From contig DAOLIT010000003.1 of the NCBI GenBank assembly GCA_035328405.1, forward strand, positions 1-64,000: a DNA stretch of 64,000 bases, written 5' to 3'. Numbering within the stretch: the first letter of the stretch is position 1; every line of letters starts with the position of its first letter. A program made the translations under genes and the position numbers. The notes beneath the pieces were generated by a model. The model was not told the DNA's origin. It was given only the letters and a program-made list of their open reading frames with translations, and searched no databases. Origin of the DNA: JAEUKA01 sp035328405. Its GTDB lineage: Bacteria > Myxococcota_A > Polyangia > Palsa-1104 > JAEUJZ01. Positions 52,878 through 61,283 of this stretch are shown here, piece after piece.

Positions 52878-54218
52878 CTACCACCCCAACCATTCGGGAC
52901 GAAGACGAATCTGAATTTCGTCCTGATATTTGAGTTTCCCAGCGGAATTGATCGAATAGATCCGACTGGACGACGTAGGACGATGATCCTCAGGTGTAAA
53001 GGTCACGGGGGCCGCCAACCCTCCGGTCTGAATCCCCCGAAATGTCTCGAGCATGTTGCGGAGGTTTTCGCGGGTGATGGGCTGACCCTCTTCGACCAAG
53101 CGTTCGACGGCAATGGCCCAAATCAACGCCGTAACGTACCCCTGGACATACCGCAGGTTGGCATGCAGACCCGCAGGCGCCCCCTGTTCAAAACGAAACA
53201 CATCGTGGCATGCGACTACATTTTCCATTTCGGAGTATCGCGTATCCCCATACGCCGAGAAGGGAACGAGGCCAAACAGGCGATCTATGCAGGCAGATCC
53301 ACACTTCCCAAATACGGTTTCGTCAAACCCCCAAGTGTTCACAATCATGCGAACATTGGGAGACTTGGCAGCGACGGTTTTGGCAATGGACACTGTGCTT
53401 GCTGTGAGATTTCCTATCCATGCCCAATCAATGTCTGGATTCCGATCCAAATAGGCAGACAGCTTGGTTGCAATGATCTCTTCGGAGTCCGCAAGTTCTG
53501 GAAATTCGCCAGGTTGAAGATCGGGGGCCACAGCAATCCCCAATTCTGACAAGTAACTTTTGCCCGCAGGAATAGGTCCCGTGCAATAGGCATTGGCACC
53601 ACAGTGAAGGAACGCAACACGCCGGCCCCCTCGCTTTTTCACAAACTCCATCGCGATCCGAATCGCTGTGGAATAGTCCGTTCCCACAAAGAAGTTGTAT
53701 GGTGCCCCCACATTCTTTACAGGAATGGTACTCCCATCCGGCATTCGATAGGTCGTATCCAGAGGACGGGGTGCGGCAAGAGAGCCCAGATAAGATTGGG
53801 AAAGATACGGAATTTGGTCCCGAGTCACAAATGGACTCAACCTGACGGAATCGGGCGTTCCCAAACCAAAAATCGTGACGACATCAGGAAAACTGGCATC
53901 GGTCTTCCATAGGTTGTATGTGGACTCTGCGCGATCCGCTTGGTAGCCAAAGTCCACGGTCTCCACATTCACATGGTAGCCCCGGATGCCCCCTTGCCGG
54001 TTTTGGTAGGCAAAGAAATCTACGATTCCTGCTGTGCTTGGAACAGACACATCCTTGGTTGGCCCTGTTGCATCGGTCAGGTGTCTCACCGATAGTGTGC
54101 CGCGATAAGCGACGGGCCCAGAGCCCGTATCCCCACACCCCATGTCGGCGAACATCATCAAAACCCCGAAGGCCAGGGTCGCTATGTTTCCCCCGTTGCC
54201 AGAGTGCATTTGCCTCAT
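52878..54218 (-). CDS. Periplasmic-binding-protein-like (branched-chain amino acid type) lipoprotein
   Basis: 446 residues. Signal peptide with lipobox ADMGC near residue 27. The mature protein has the type-I periplasmic-binding fold: strand-loop patterns TKDVSVPSTAGIVDFFAYQNRQGGIRG, DFGYQADRAESTYNLWKTD, PDVVTIFGLGTPDSVR, RRVAFLHCGANAYC and DWAWIGNLTASTVSIAKT. It is unlike the urea-type protein at 33481. The ATG at 54218 has GGGAGCAA about 10 nt upstream; upstream residues of the frame look noncoding. No ABC permease accompanies it; the TonB receptor follows directly. Confidence 0.9.
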   Translation of the reverse strand: MRQMHSGNGGNIATLAFGVLMMFADMGCGDTGSGPVAYRGTLSVRHLTDATGPTKDVSVPSTAGIVDFFAYQNRQGGIRGYHVNVETVDFGYQADRAESTYNLWKTDASFPDVVTIFGLGTPDSVRLSPFVTRDQIPYLSQSYLGSLAAPRPLDTTYRMPDGSTIPVKNVGAPYNFFVGTDYSTAIRIAMEFVKKRGGRRVAFLHCGANAYCTGPIPAGKSYLSELGIAVAPDLQPGEFPELADSEEIIATKLSAYLDRNPDIDWAWIGNLTASTVSIAKTVAAKSPNVRMIVNTWGFDETVFGKCGSACIDRLFGLVPFSAYGDTRYSEMENVVACHDVFRFEQGAPAGLHANLRYVQGYVTALIWAIAVERLVEEGQPITRENLRNMLETFRGIQTGGLAAPVTFTPEDHRPTSSSRIYSINSAGKLKYQDEIQIRLRPEWLGW

Positions 54219-54237
54219 CAGAATTGCTCCCCCAAAG

Positions 54238-54318
54238 GCGACACCACGCGACACCACAACGCTATCACAACCAAGGTGCGCACAGAAACACGAAACTGAA
54301 ACACGAAACTGAAACACG
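54238..54318. repeat. Direct repeats in divergent promoter region
   Basis: GCGACACCAC is present twice (54238-54247, 54248-54257). GAAACACGAAACT is present at 54285-54297 and 54298-54310 with a partial third copy GAAACACG at 54311-54318. The region separates the binding-protein/TonB/kinase gene set from the divergent DUF1415-like/Rieske genes, so these are candidate operator or spacing elements. Confidence 0.8.
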
Positions 54319-54415
54319 ATTTTTGAACAGGCGCAGTCTGGAACAAGATTTTTGGGGTTTCGGACTTCAACTTTTGCGCACTTCTTGCGATCATGAAACC
54401 TTGAAGGAGTCGCCA

Positions 54416-55258
54416 ATGTCGGACGTGCTAGAGCAGTCGTTGCGCGCGGATCATGAAGAGGCCCCGCAACCCAGTGGTACATGGGCAACTGCACTTGAAA
54501 AAATTCGTTTGCCAAAACCACGTATCCCTACCGTGGTGCCCCCCTTTGAGGCGCTCGGGGTGCTTTCGGAGCGACAGCGTATTCGTCTTCGGGAGGAAGC
54601 ACTGCGCGTAAACGAGCGATATCTGCGAGAGTTTATTGAAGGTTCCTCCTTTTGCCCTTATGCGAAACAGGGGCGTCGGTCAGGACAGACCAGTCGGTAT
54701 GTGTTTCTCTTTGAGGAACCGGATGTGAAACCGCTCGTGGATCTGATGAAGCGGATTTCAGAAGACCCAAAACAAGTGGTCGCACAAGTGATTCTCCCGC
54801 TGGTCGATGTGGACCCCGAAGCGTGGAGAAAATTCTGTATGGATGTAACAGCACTAGGACACCACGAGTTGGGAAAACCTGTGCTCGCATGCGCTCCGTT
54901 GCATCCCTCCCTTCCGTATTCCGACGAGAGTATGTACTCGTTGGTACCGCTGTTTCGGAGAGCCCCTGATCCAACGATTCAGTGGGTCCGACTGGATGGT
55001 CTGGATGCACTGTACGCAGGTCGCGGATCTGACAACGAATTTGTGCATATCGACAACTTGGGTTTGTTCTTTCAAAAAAGTTCGCCTCCCCGACCTCCCT
55101 TGTATGATGTGGTTTGCAAAACGAACGCAGCGATGGCTCGGCGGATGACGATTGAGCGGGTTGTCAAGACGCTGGATGAACTGGCGGCAGATGGTCGTCG
55201 TTCTTATGCGCGAATCCTTCTGGATGAAGCGACTACCGAAACAGAGACACAGGAGTGA
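54416..55258 (+). CDS. DUF1415-like protein
   Basis: 280 residues, cytoplasmic. The DUF1415-like part begins with VNERYLREFIEGSSFCPYAKQGR and continues with SRYVFLFEEPDVKPLVDLM and DVTALGHHELGKPVLACAPLHPSLPY; this family has conserved Cys and His residues of unknown role. An additional N-terminal ~60 residues are Pro-rich. Start with GAAGGAGTCGCCAATG. The Rieske gene follows 9 nt later, so the two form an operon and a redox role is possible, though not shown. Confidence 0.78.
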   Translation: MSDVLEQSLRADHEEAPQPSGTWATALEKIRLPKPRIPTVVPPFEALGVLSERQRIRLREEALRVNERYLREFIEGSSFCPYAKQGRRSGQTSRYVFLFEEPDVKPLVDLMKRISEDPKQVVAQVILPLVDVDPEAWRKFCMDVTALGHHELGKPVLACAPLHPSLPYSDESMYSLVPLFRRAPDPTIQWVRLDGLDALYAGRGSDNEFVHIDNLGLFFQKSSPPRPPLYDVVCKTNAAMARRMTIERVVKTLDELAADGRRSYARILLDEATTETETQE

Positions 55259-55267
55259 GTTTGGGAC

Positions 55268-55663
55268 ATGGAAATGACTGATACTACGCTGGTCTTGGTT
55301 GCAAGATGGAGTGAGCTAAAAGACCGGATTCCGCATCACGTTCGCGTCGCGGACGTAGACCTGATCCTGCTGAAAATTGATGATGGTTTGAGTGTCCTAC
55401 ATGGTCGTTGTCCGCACCGAGCAGGAAGACTCTCGAAAGGCCGCGTTGAAGGAGATTTTCTTGTCTGTCCGTACCACGGTTGGGATTTTCACGTCGAAAC
55501 AGGCAAGAGTGCGTGTGTGGAAGGGGAATCGATCAAGCGGTTCTCCTTTGCTCGAAAGGAAGATGACATTTTTGTCAGCGAACAGGAGATCCAGTTGTGG
55601 CGGAGCAGGACGCCGCTCGGTTTTGAAAACGAGGACCTGATGGACGAAGAGGAATCTGTTTAG
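55268..55663 (+). CDS. Rieske-type [2Fe-2S] ferredoxin
   Basis: 131 residues. The cluster motifs are intact: GRCPHRAGRLSKG (Cys-x-His) and CPYHGWDFHVETG (Cys-x-x-His). Length and soluble character fit a Rieske ferredoxin subunit or a small cluster-carrying partner. It follows the DUF1415-like gene by 9 nt. Its 3' end overlaps the convergent CPBP protease by 4 bp. Confidence 0.93.
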   Translation: MEMTDTTLVLVARWSELKDRIPHHVRVADVDLILLKIDDGLSVLHGRCPHRAGRLSKGRVEGDFLVCPYHGWDFHVETGKSACVEGESIKRFSFARKEDDIFVSEQEIQLWRSRTPLGFENEDLMDEEESV

Positions 55664-56499
55664 GGGGGATTTTTGGGGGACTCTGTTCGCTGGGCAGAAT
55701 GATCGGTTGCAAAGAGAAGGCCGCCTGGGCGGCACAACAGAAAGGCACCTGTTGCGGAAAAAACAGCGACGAGGATGCCCGATTCGCCCAGCCAGAGGTT
55801 CTTGGGAACCGTGAATGCATCGAACGCGAGTTGGATGACGCTGTTCCATGTCGCGTGAAACAGAACCGCAGGCCAAATGCTGCCGCTCCACAGCCGCAAA
55901 CGTGCTGTAACAAAGCCTGCCGCGATGCATGACACGGTGAACAGGGGCAGCAACACGGTCAGGGAACCCTGTTGTCCGTATACTCCAGCCCAGATCAACG
56001 GGTAATGCCATACCGCCCAAATCAAGCTGGTCAACAAGATGGGCATTGGAATCCTGGCTTCACAGAATCGAGGAAGCAGGTATCCGCGCCAGCCCAGTTC
56101 CTCTCCGAGTGCCATGATTCCACCGTCGATGAGCGCCAAGGTCATGGCCAACAGGAGTCGCTGGGCGAATGCCACGGGAGTACCCGAAAAGTGTCCGGCA
56201 CCAAGAAGCCAACCGCTTCCATAGGCACACACACCGGCTCCGAGTGGAAATATCCACGCAAGAAGAAGCGCTTTGGCACCTCGACCGCCACCAAGTCGAA
56301 AGGACACATCCGCAAGTCCCTCCCACCGAATAAGTCTGGTCAAAAGCGCGGCCAGCCCTGGAGACCACATGAGCAACACGGTCAGGCCAGGAGTCATGTG
56401 TTTGTTTTTCAGAATCAACCAGTCGATAGGCACCGAAAAGCAAACGAGCAACAAGAGAAAGACGAGGGTGCCAAAGGAGGCCTGGCGGGCAGTTCTCAT
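55660..56499 (-). CDS. CPBP-family intramembrane metalloprotease
   Basis: 279 residues with about eight hydrophobic segments. The CPBP/CAAX (Rce1-like) motifs are present: GEELGWRGYLLPRF near 135, WAVWHYPLIWAG near 165 and VLFHATWNSVIQ near 220, giving the Glu-Glu, His and His-Asn residues of the active site. Substrate unknown; bacterial members act in bacteriocin self-protection or membrane protein processing. Convergent with the Rieske gene. Confidence 0.92.
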   Translation of the reverse strand: MRTARQASFGTLVFLLLLVCFSVPIDWLILKNKHMTPGLTVLLMWSPGLAALLTRLIRWEGLADVSFRLGGGRGAKALLLAWIFPLGAGVCAYGSGWLLGAGHFSGTPVAFAQRLLLAMTLALIDGGIMALGEELGWRGYLLPRFCEARIPMPILLTSLIWAVWHYPLIWAGVYGQQGSLTVLLPLFTVSCIAAGFVTARLRLWSGSIWPAVLFHATWNSVIQLAFDAFTVPKNLWLGESGILVAVFSATGAFLLCRPGGLLFATDHSAQRTESPKNPP

Positions 56500-56682
56500 G
56501 ATTTCGATTCTGCCTCATAAACCCAGGTAATTTGCGCAAGAACCAGCAGGTGCCTGCCTTCGCGAAAGCAGACTCTCCAGCGAAGACTCAAACCATGGGG
56601 AAAAGACCGCAAAAACGGCGGTTTTTGGCGAACTCTGAAGGAAAAAAGAGAGAAGGAGGAAAAAGCGGCTGGGAAGTTACGC

Positions 56683-56699
56683 GCCGTCAGGACGACGGC
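56683..56699 (-). terminator. Possible hairpin terminator after the TraA/TraB-like gene
   Basis: GCCGTC-AGGAC-GACGGC forms a 6-bp stem just 10 nt beyond the gene's stop on the minus strand. A T-rich tract on that strand (CTTTTTCC and CTCTTTTTTCC) follows about 15-40 nt later. The distance is longer than in a canonical terminator, so the call is weak. Confidence 0.35.
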
Positions 56700-56708
56700 A
56701 CGCGCAGA

Positions 56709-59700
56709 CTACTGATGGGTGACGAGGAACTGCGTGCGACGGTTCTTGTCGTAGCAGGCCGCAGTCTTCTCGGTGCACAGCGGCTTGGTCGGGCCAAAGC
56801 CTTCGGACTTCAACCGCTCCGCCGGCACGCCGTGTTCCACCAGATACTTGAGAACGGCACCTGCTCGGTTGTTCGACAGGGTCATGTTCCACTGAAGCTT
56901 GCCGCGCTCGTCGGTGTGACCCTGGATGTCCACGGTCATGGTCTGGCGCGACTTCAGCACGGAGACAACCTCATCGAGCAGCGGGAAGGACGCAGGCTTG
57001 ATATCCCACTTGTTGGTCGCAAACAGGATCTGCTGAAGCAGCTTGATCTCGCCTTCCTCAACTTTGATGTACTTGCGAGGCGGCGGGCAGCCATTCGTCT
57101 CTTTCGGACCGGGCTCGTACGGACACTTGTCATCCTTGTCGGGAATGCCGTCTTTGTCTGTATCCATGAGCGGACACCCATTGTTCTCGAGCGGGCCAGC
57201 CTGATCCGGGCAGCTATCCAACCGATCGATCAGACCATCGCCATCTCGATCTTTGTCTGGGCAACCATTGTTCTCTTTCGGGCCGGGCTCGTTCGGGCAC
57301 TGATCCAACCGATCGACAATGCCGTCTTTGTCCGTATCCACGTCAGGACAACCCTGGTTTTCTGGAGGACCGTATTCCGTCGGGCAGCGGTCGTACTTGC
57401 CGATCAAACCATCGCGATCGGGATCGAGATCGACAACCTTGGGCTTGACCTGCTCTTTCGCTTTTGACATCGGGAGATAGCCGACGCTGGCAAACAAACG
57501 GACTTGCGGCGAACCAGCCACAGGAGTCAGACCGGGACCGCCGCCGACATTGACGGTAATTCCGGTTTTATGCGTCCAGCGCGCACCGGCATAAACCTCG
57601 AGCGGCGAATACACATCCTGAGCATTCAGGAAGCTGGTTGCACCAATCACTTCCGCAGCGATGCCGAAGTTCATGGGAAGAGGCAGGTATGCACCCAAAC
57701 CGTATCGAGCACCGGCATACGAAACCTTGACGTTGCGTGCCTGCTGCTCTGCGGTGCGCAGGAAGATTCCGGCGTTCAAAGCGACGATGAAACCGCCTGT
57801 TGTTTTGTAGTCAAACGCCGCGCGGGGTTCAAAACCGAAAGCGTCGTCGCCCCGAAACTGCGTCCCATCACCGGTGGGAAAACCAATCTGCGGAACAAAC
57901 GCGAGGCCGAAGCCACCGTTCGTGTTGTCCAGAATGCGCAGTTTACCTACCACCCGCAAATCCCCCACGCCCGCCGCTGAGGGCTCCTGCGGAACGTCTC
58001 GCTTGGGGGTCTTGGGATCAAAACCCTGGTAGACTACGATCGGGAGATCCAGGCCCACAGACAGCCAGTTGGTCAAACCGATGCCTCCCGTCAGGTGAAG
58101 CGTCACCATGTTCGGAACGGTATCGGCAATCGTTTGGGGTCCTGTGGGATTCGTGTCGTTGAGCAAACGAAGCGGACGATAGGCCCATTCAAAGACAGCG
58201 TTGACCATGGGAACCCACCGTCCGGGCGTCCGAGAACCTTCGACGGTGAAGATGTTCTCGGGACCGATGGCAGGGCGATAAGTCTGAGCGTTTATCGAGA
58301 ATTGCGTTGCAGTTTGCGCTTGGGCACTACTTCCCCACGCGAAAAAAAAAACAGGAAGGAGGAGAGCAGCAGAAGCCCGTAGACTGCGCCGCCTGCTCAG
58401 GTTGCGAAGTCGACTTCGCAAACCCAGACCGAGCAGACCCAGCAACGCGGCTGCCCCCCACCACAAACCTCGGCTGCCCCCACCACCATTCACGGAACCA
58501 GCACTACAACCGGCTTGGCCACCCACGTAGCGGTCAGTAATCCGGGACCGGCATTCATTGATGCTGGTGTCGCAATACTGATTGGCGGCGCATTCACCGT
58601 CGGTGTTGCATTTGGTCCGAGGTGTACGGCAGAGCCCATCTACGCACACTTGGCCCGCAGGACACATCGACGTATCCGCGCAAGGCTGCGGAGGAGTGAT
58701 GCAGATCCCCTGTTCTGGGTCGCAGATCTTGCCAGGAGGGCAATCCTCGTTCCTGCTGCACGGCGTCGGGTCCGTACACTTGCCACTCGGAATGTCGCAG
58801 GTCCGGCCCGGAGGGCACTGGTCATCCGCAACACACTCCACACACTTCCCGGCGGAGCACAACCGAGCGTTGGCAGGGCAAGCCACGCAGGAACTTCCGC
58901 AATGATCGGGCACATCACACGGTTGGCACAGGCCATCCCCACAATACTGGCCTGACTCGCAGTTTTGCCCAGGAGCACCACACTCCTGACACGATTTGTT
59001 CTCGCCAATGATCGAACTATACAGCTCGGTCTTGTCCACCAACTTGAACATGTCACCACGAGCAGGGTCGGTCAGGGGAATCTTGCATCCCATGATCTTG
59101 CCGTTTGCATCGCGGCCACATTCTCTCACTTCGACATCGGTCCGAGCCCACTCTGCGTAGCCGTTCGCGCCATTTTGGAAGTACACGATTTCAACCGGAT
59201 ACAGACCAGCGGCGGTGAATTTGATGGGATAGATGATGCGCGAGGTCTGATCGTCGTCATTTGCGATCGGATCGAGCAGTTTTTTGCTCGATCCAACCTT
59301 GACTTGGCACACGTCATCGCAGTTCAAACCAAACGCGATGTTCTTGCCCGCCAATGTCTTAGGAACATTGAAGTAGCCGCGCACCCTCATACCAATGCGG
59401 AAACCGTCTCCATCTGGAAGCGTCGAGTACGACATCAACTCGTCAGGCCATTTTGCGCCCGTGAAGTCGCCCAAACTGTTGGCGTCCATGTTTTTCAGGT
59501 TGATGCCAGCAAAAATCCGGGACGGCGGAGGCGGGTTTTGATCGATGTTCGGGTCGGATTTGTTGTCCAGAACCTTGATCGCATCCTCCGGCGTGTTGAA
59601 ACTGCCAGCAAGCAAGTGGACTGTCGTTGCACAAATACCAGTGCCGGGGTCGGTTCGGGGCTGAGCCACAGAATCCGACGGGCCGATGACGACCTGTGCG

Positions 59701-59765
59701 CGCGCAGGCTGGGAAATTCCAGCGAGGCACAAAGCGGAAAGAGCGAATAAGGAGCGTTTGAGCAT
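56709..59765 (-). CDS. TraA-like/TraB-like fusion: PA14 + Cys-rich + MYXO-CTERM-like tail, then beta-barrel OmpA
   Basis: 1018 residues. First half: signal peptide (cleaved after ARA, 23), PA14/fibro-slime-like domain ~85-215 (VRGYFNVPKTLAGKN, GLYPVEIVYFQNGANGYAEW), Cys-rich stalk 258-407, and a MYXO-CTERM-like tail with Cys420, a Gly-rich linker, TM 434-450 and Arg cluster. Second half: a new signal-peptide-like segment (RRRSLR n-region, hydrophobic core, AQA|Q at ~483), a beta-barrel region to ~765, thrombospondin-3-type DxDxDG repeats, and OmpA C-domain (IQGHTDERG...LSNNRA). In Myxococcus the outer-membrane-exchange proteins TraA and TraB are separate adjacent genes with just these parts. 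The fusion has no internal stop. Start 59765. Confidence 0.88.
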   Translation of the reverse strand: MLKRSLFALSALCLAGISQPARAQVVIGPSDSVAQPRTDPGTGICATTVHLLAGSFNTPEDAIKVLDNKSDPNIDQNPPPPSRIFAGINLKNMDANSLGDFTGAKWPDELMSYSTLPDGDGFRIGMRVRGYFNVPKTLAGKNIAFGLNCDDVCQVKVGSSKKLLDPIANDDDQTSRIIYPIKFTAAGLYPVEIVYFQNGANGYAEWARTDVEVRECGRDANGKIMGCKIPLTDPARGDMFKLVDKTELYSSIIGENKSCQECGAPGQNCESGQYCGDGLCQPCDVPDHCGSSCVACPANARLCSAGKCVECVADDQCPPGRTCDIPSGKCTDPTPCSRNEDCPPGKICDPEQGICITPPQPCADTSMCPAGQVCVDGLCRTPRTKCNTDGECAANQYCDTSINECRSRITDRYVGGQAGCSAGSVNGGGGSRGLWWGAAALLGLLGLGLRSRLRNLSRRRSLRASAALLLPVFFFAWGSSAQAQTATQFSINAQTYRPAIGPENIFTVEGSRTPGRWVPMVNAVFEWAYRPLRLLNDTNPTGPQTIADTVPNMVTLHLTGGIGLTNWLSVGLDLPIVVYQGFDPKTPKRDVPQEPSAAGVGDLRVVGKLRILDNTNGGFGLAFVPQIGFPTGDGTQFRGDDAFGFEPRAAFDYKTTGGFIVALNAGIFLRTAEQQARNVKVSYAGARYGLGAYLPLPMNFGIAAEVIGATSFLNAQDVYSPLEVYAGARWTHKTGITVNVGGGPGLTPVAGSPQVRLFASVGYLPMSKAKEQVKPKVVDLDPDRDGLIGKYDRCPTEYGPPENQGCPDVDTDKDGIVDRLDQCPNEPGPKENNGCPDKDRDGDGLIDRLDSCPDQAGPLENNGCPLMDTDKDGIPDKDDKCPYEPGPKETNGCPPPRKYIKVEEGEIKLLQQILFATNKWDIKPASFPLLDEVVSVLKSRQTMTVDIQGHTDERGKLQWNMTLSNNRAGAVLKYLVEHGVPAERLKSEGFGPTKPLCTEKTAACYDKNRRTQFLVTHQ

Positions 59766-60065
59766 CTGCCTACCTCGATAGCTTTGGGGGGTGTCGGTTA
59801 GACCATCGGAGCCATTGTCCAGTATGCCCGACCGGGACCCCACATGAGTTCTTTTGTGGACCGAATGTACTGCCATCCGCAAACCATCCATGAAACAAAC
59901 GTCGCAGTCTCTTGCACTCTATCCGCTCGATGGCTGCTGTCAACCGTTTGGTCACGATGTGTTATCACCCGCAAAGGGGCCGATTGTCGCTGCAAACATC
60001 GCCCAGCGCCGAAAAGCTGGAGAGACACGTCGCCGGCATTCGAGCCGTCCACCGCGACAAACGTG
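59766..60065 (-). promoter_or_regulatory. Intergenic region upstream of the TraA/TraB-like gene
   Basis: 300 bp between the receiver gene and the fusion gene on the same strand. No gene is supported; a weak open frame on the other strand is noncoding in character. The promoter for the fusion gene is expected here, but no clear box was found. Confidence 0.45.
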
Positions 60066-60986
60066 CTAAGCACGTCGCTCTTTCGCTTTTTCGGCTTCGC
60101 TGCGCAGGATGATCTCCGCAAGTTCTGGCACGACCTCCCAGGCGATTTGCGAAATGGCCTCGGCACTGAGCCGTGCGACGGCCTCATATTCGGCACCTCG
60201 CGAGGCAATCTTCTCAAGCGCTGCAAGGACAGGTGCCGGAACCGCCGCTCGCGGAATCAACGACGGACGAGGCATCTGCGGAACTTGGTTTGGTATCCCG
60301 ACGGATTGGCCACCCGACGGGGCGGCTCGTGTGGGCTCCGGCATACGGGCTCCTTCATTTGAACCGGCCTCTGATCGAGCCGGCGCTACAGACGGATTGG
60401 GTGGGGCTGCAACGGCAGCAATGGATGCAGATTCTTTGGGTTTGGCCACCGGCGATGGGGGTCGAAGCCCCGGACTTCCCAATGGCTGCGCTTGGGCGGC
60501 CGGAGGAGCAATCGCGGCGGGCGGTTGAATTGCGGCAGGCGGCGCAATGGCCTGAGGCGAAGCGGCAGGCTTTGCCGGGGCCACCGCAGCGGCTGGGGCC
60601 GAAGTCGCGGCGACGGGCCCACCCTTCACAAGCGCATTCACCCGATCGATCACGGATTGCGTGTCGAATGGCTTGACCAAACTGGCCGTGACACCGGCCC
60701 GCTGGCCACGTGCCTCGTCGTATGGATTGAAATTGCTGGTCAAGAGCAAAATCGGAACATCCTTGCCGTTTGACTCGGCGCGCACCGCTGTCGCGAGGTC
60801 GTACCCATTCTTTCCCGTCAATCCGGCGTCCACCAAAACGACATCTGGTCGCGCCTCTTTCAGACGAGACATCGCCTCATCCGCACTGGAAACCACGGTG
60901 ACCTGGTAGTCCTCTTTCGCAAAGGCGATCTGGACAACCTTCTGCATGGTTACGCTGTCTTCGACGAGCAGGATTTGCTTGGGCAT
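60066..60986 (-). CDS. Response regulator with receiver, Ala/Pro-rich linker and conserved C-terminal helix motif
   Basis: 306 residues. Receiver ~1-120 with LVEDSVTMQK, phospho-Asp in VVLVDAGLTGKNG, LLLTSN and LVKPFD. A ~115-residue Ala/Pro linker follows, then a C-terminal motif IAWEVVPELAEIILRSE that I recall from many myxobacterial receiver proteins of motility/chemosensory type. The ATG has GGGAGAAAG about 9 nt upstream. No DNA-binding domain is present. Lies 300 bp upstream of the TraA/TraB-like gene, same strand. Confidence 0.88.
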   Translation of the reverse strand: MPKQILLVEDSVTMQKVVQIAFAKEDYQVTVVSSADEAMSRLKEARPDVVLVDAGLTGKNGYDLATAVRAESNGKDVPILLLTSNFNPYDEARGQRAGVTASLVKPFDTQSVIDRVNALVKGGPVAATSAPAAAVAPAKPAASPQAIAPPAAIQPPAAIAPPAAQAQPLGSPGLRPPSPVAKPKESASIAAVAAPPNPSVAPARSEAGSNEGARMPEPTRAAPSGGQSVGIPNQVPQMPRPSLIPRAAVPAPVLAALEKIASRGAEYEAVARLSAEAISQIAWEVVPELAEIILRSEAEKAKERRA

Positions 60987-60991
60987 CTTAC

Positions 60992-61023
60992 GTTCTTTCT
61001 CCCTGGCGTTCTTTCTCGCTGGG
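60992..61023. repeat. Tandem 16-bp duplication containing the ribosome-binding site
   Basis: CGTTCTTTCTCCCTGG (60992-61007) is followed by CGTTCTTTCTCGCTGG (61008-61023), one mismatch. On the minus strand each unit carries a GAGAAAG purine stretch; the first unit holds the ribosome-binding site for the receiver gene, so the second is a duplicated copy. Confidence 0.85.
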
Positions 61024-61225
61024 TGCCACGGCTCCTCGCCTGCCGAGCCACACTCACTGTTTCAGACGGTGGACCGAACACTGTGGCGGATACCAATACG
61101 CAGCACGCTGTCGCAATTGTAAGTAGTCAGCCACGATTTGAGAACCGGGTAATTTTGCTTTGTCATGTGCGCTCAAACCTGTGCGTGTACACAAGCCAAA
61201 ACCTGTCATCTGCCGATAGCGACCG

Positions 61226-61250
61226 ACTTTCGGCTGACTTTCGGCTGACC
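61226..61250. repeat. Tandem 11-bp duplication in the 60987-61283 intergenic region
   Basis: GACTTTCGGCT occurs twice in direct succession (61226-61236, 61237-61247), followed by GAC. The surrounding 297 bp hold no supported gene and mark the boundary between the GNAT-type gene and the receiver gene. Confidence 0.75.
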
Positions 61251-61283
61251 GGGCGCAGAACCTCCGAGATCGCCAACCAAAGG

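Noticed and set aside
56532..57467. 311-codon frame opposite the OmpA domain
   Set aside because: Mirror of the DxDxDG repeats; no domain of its own.
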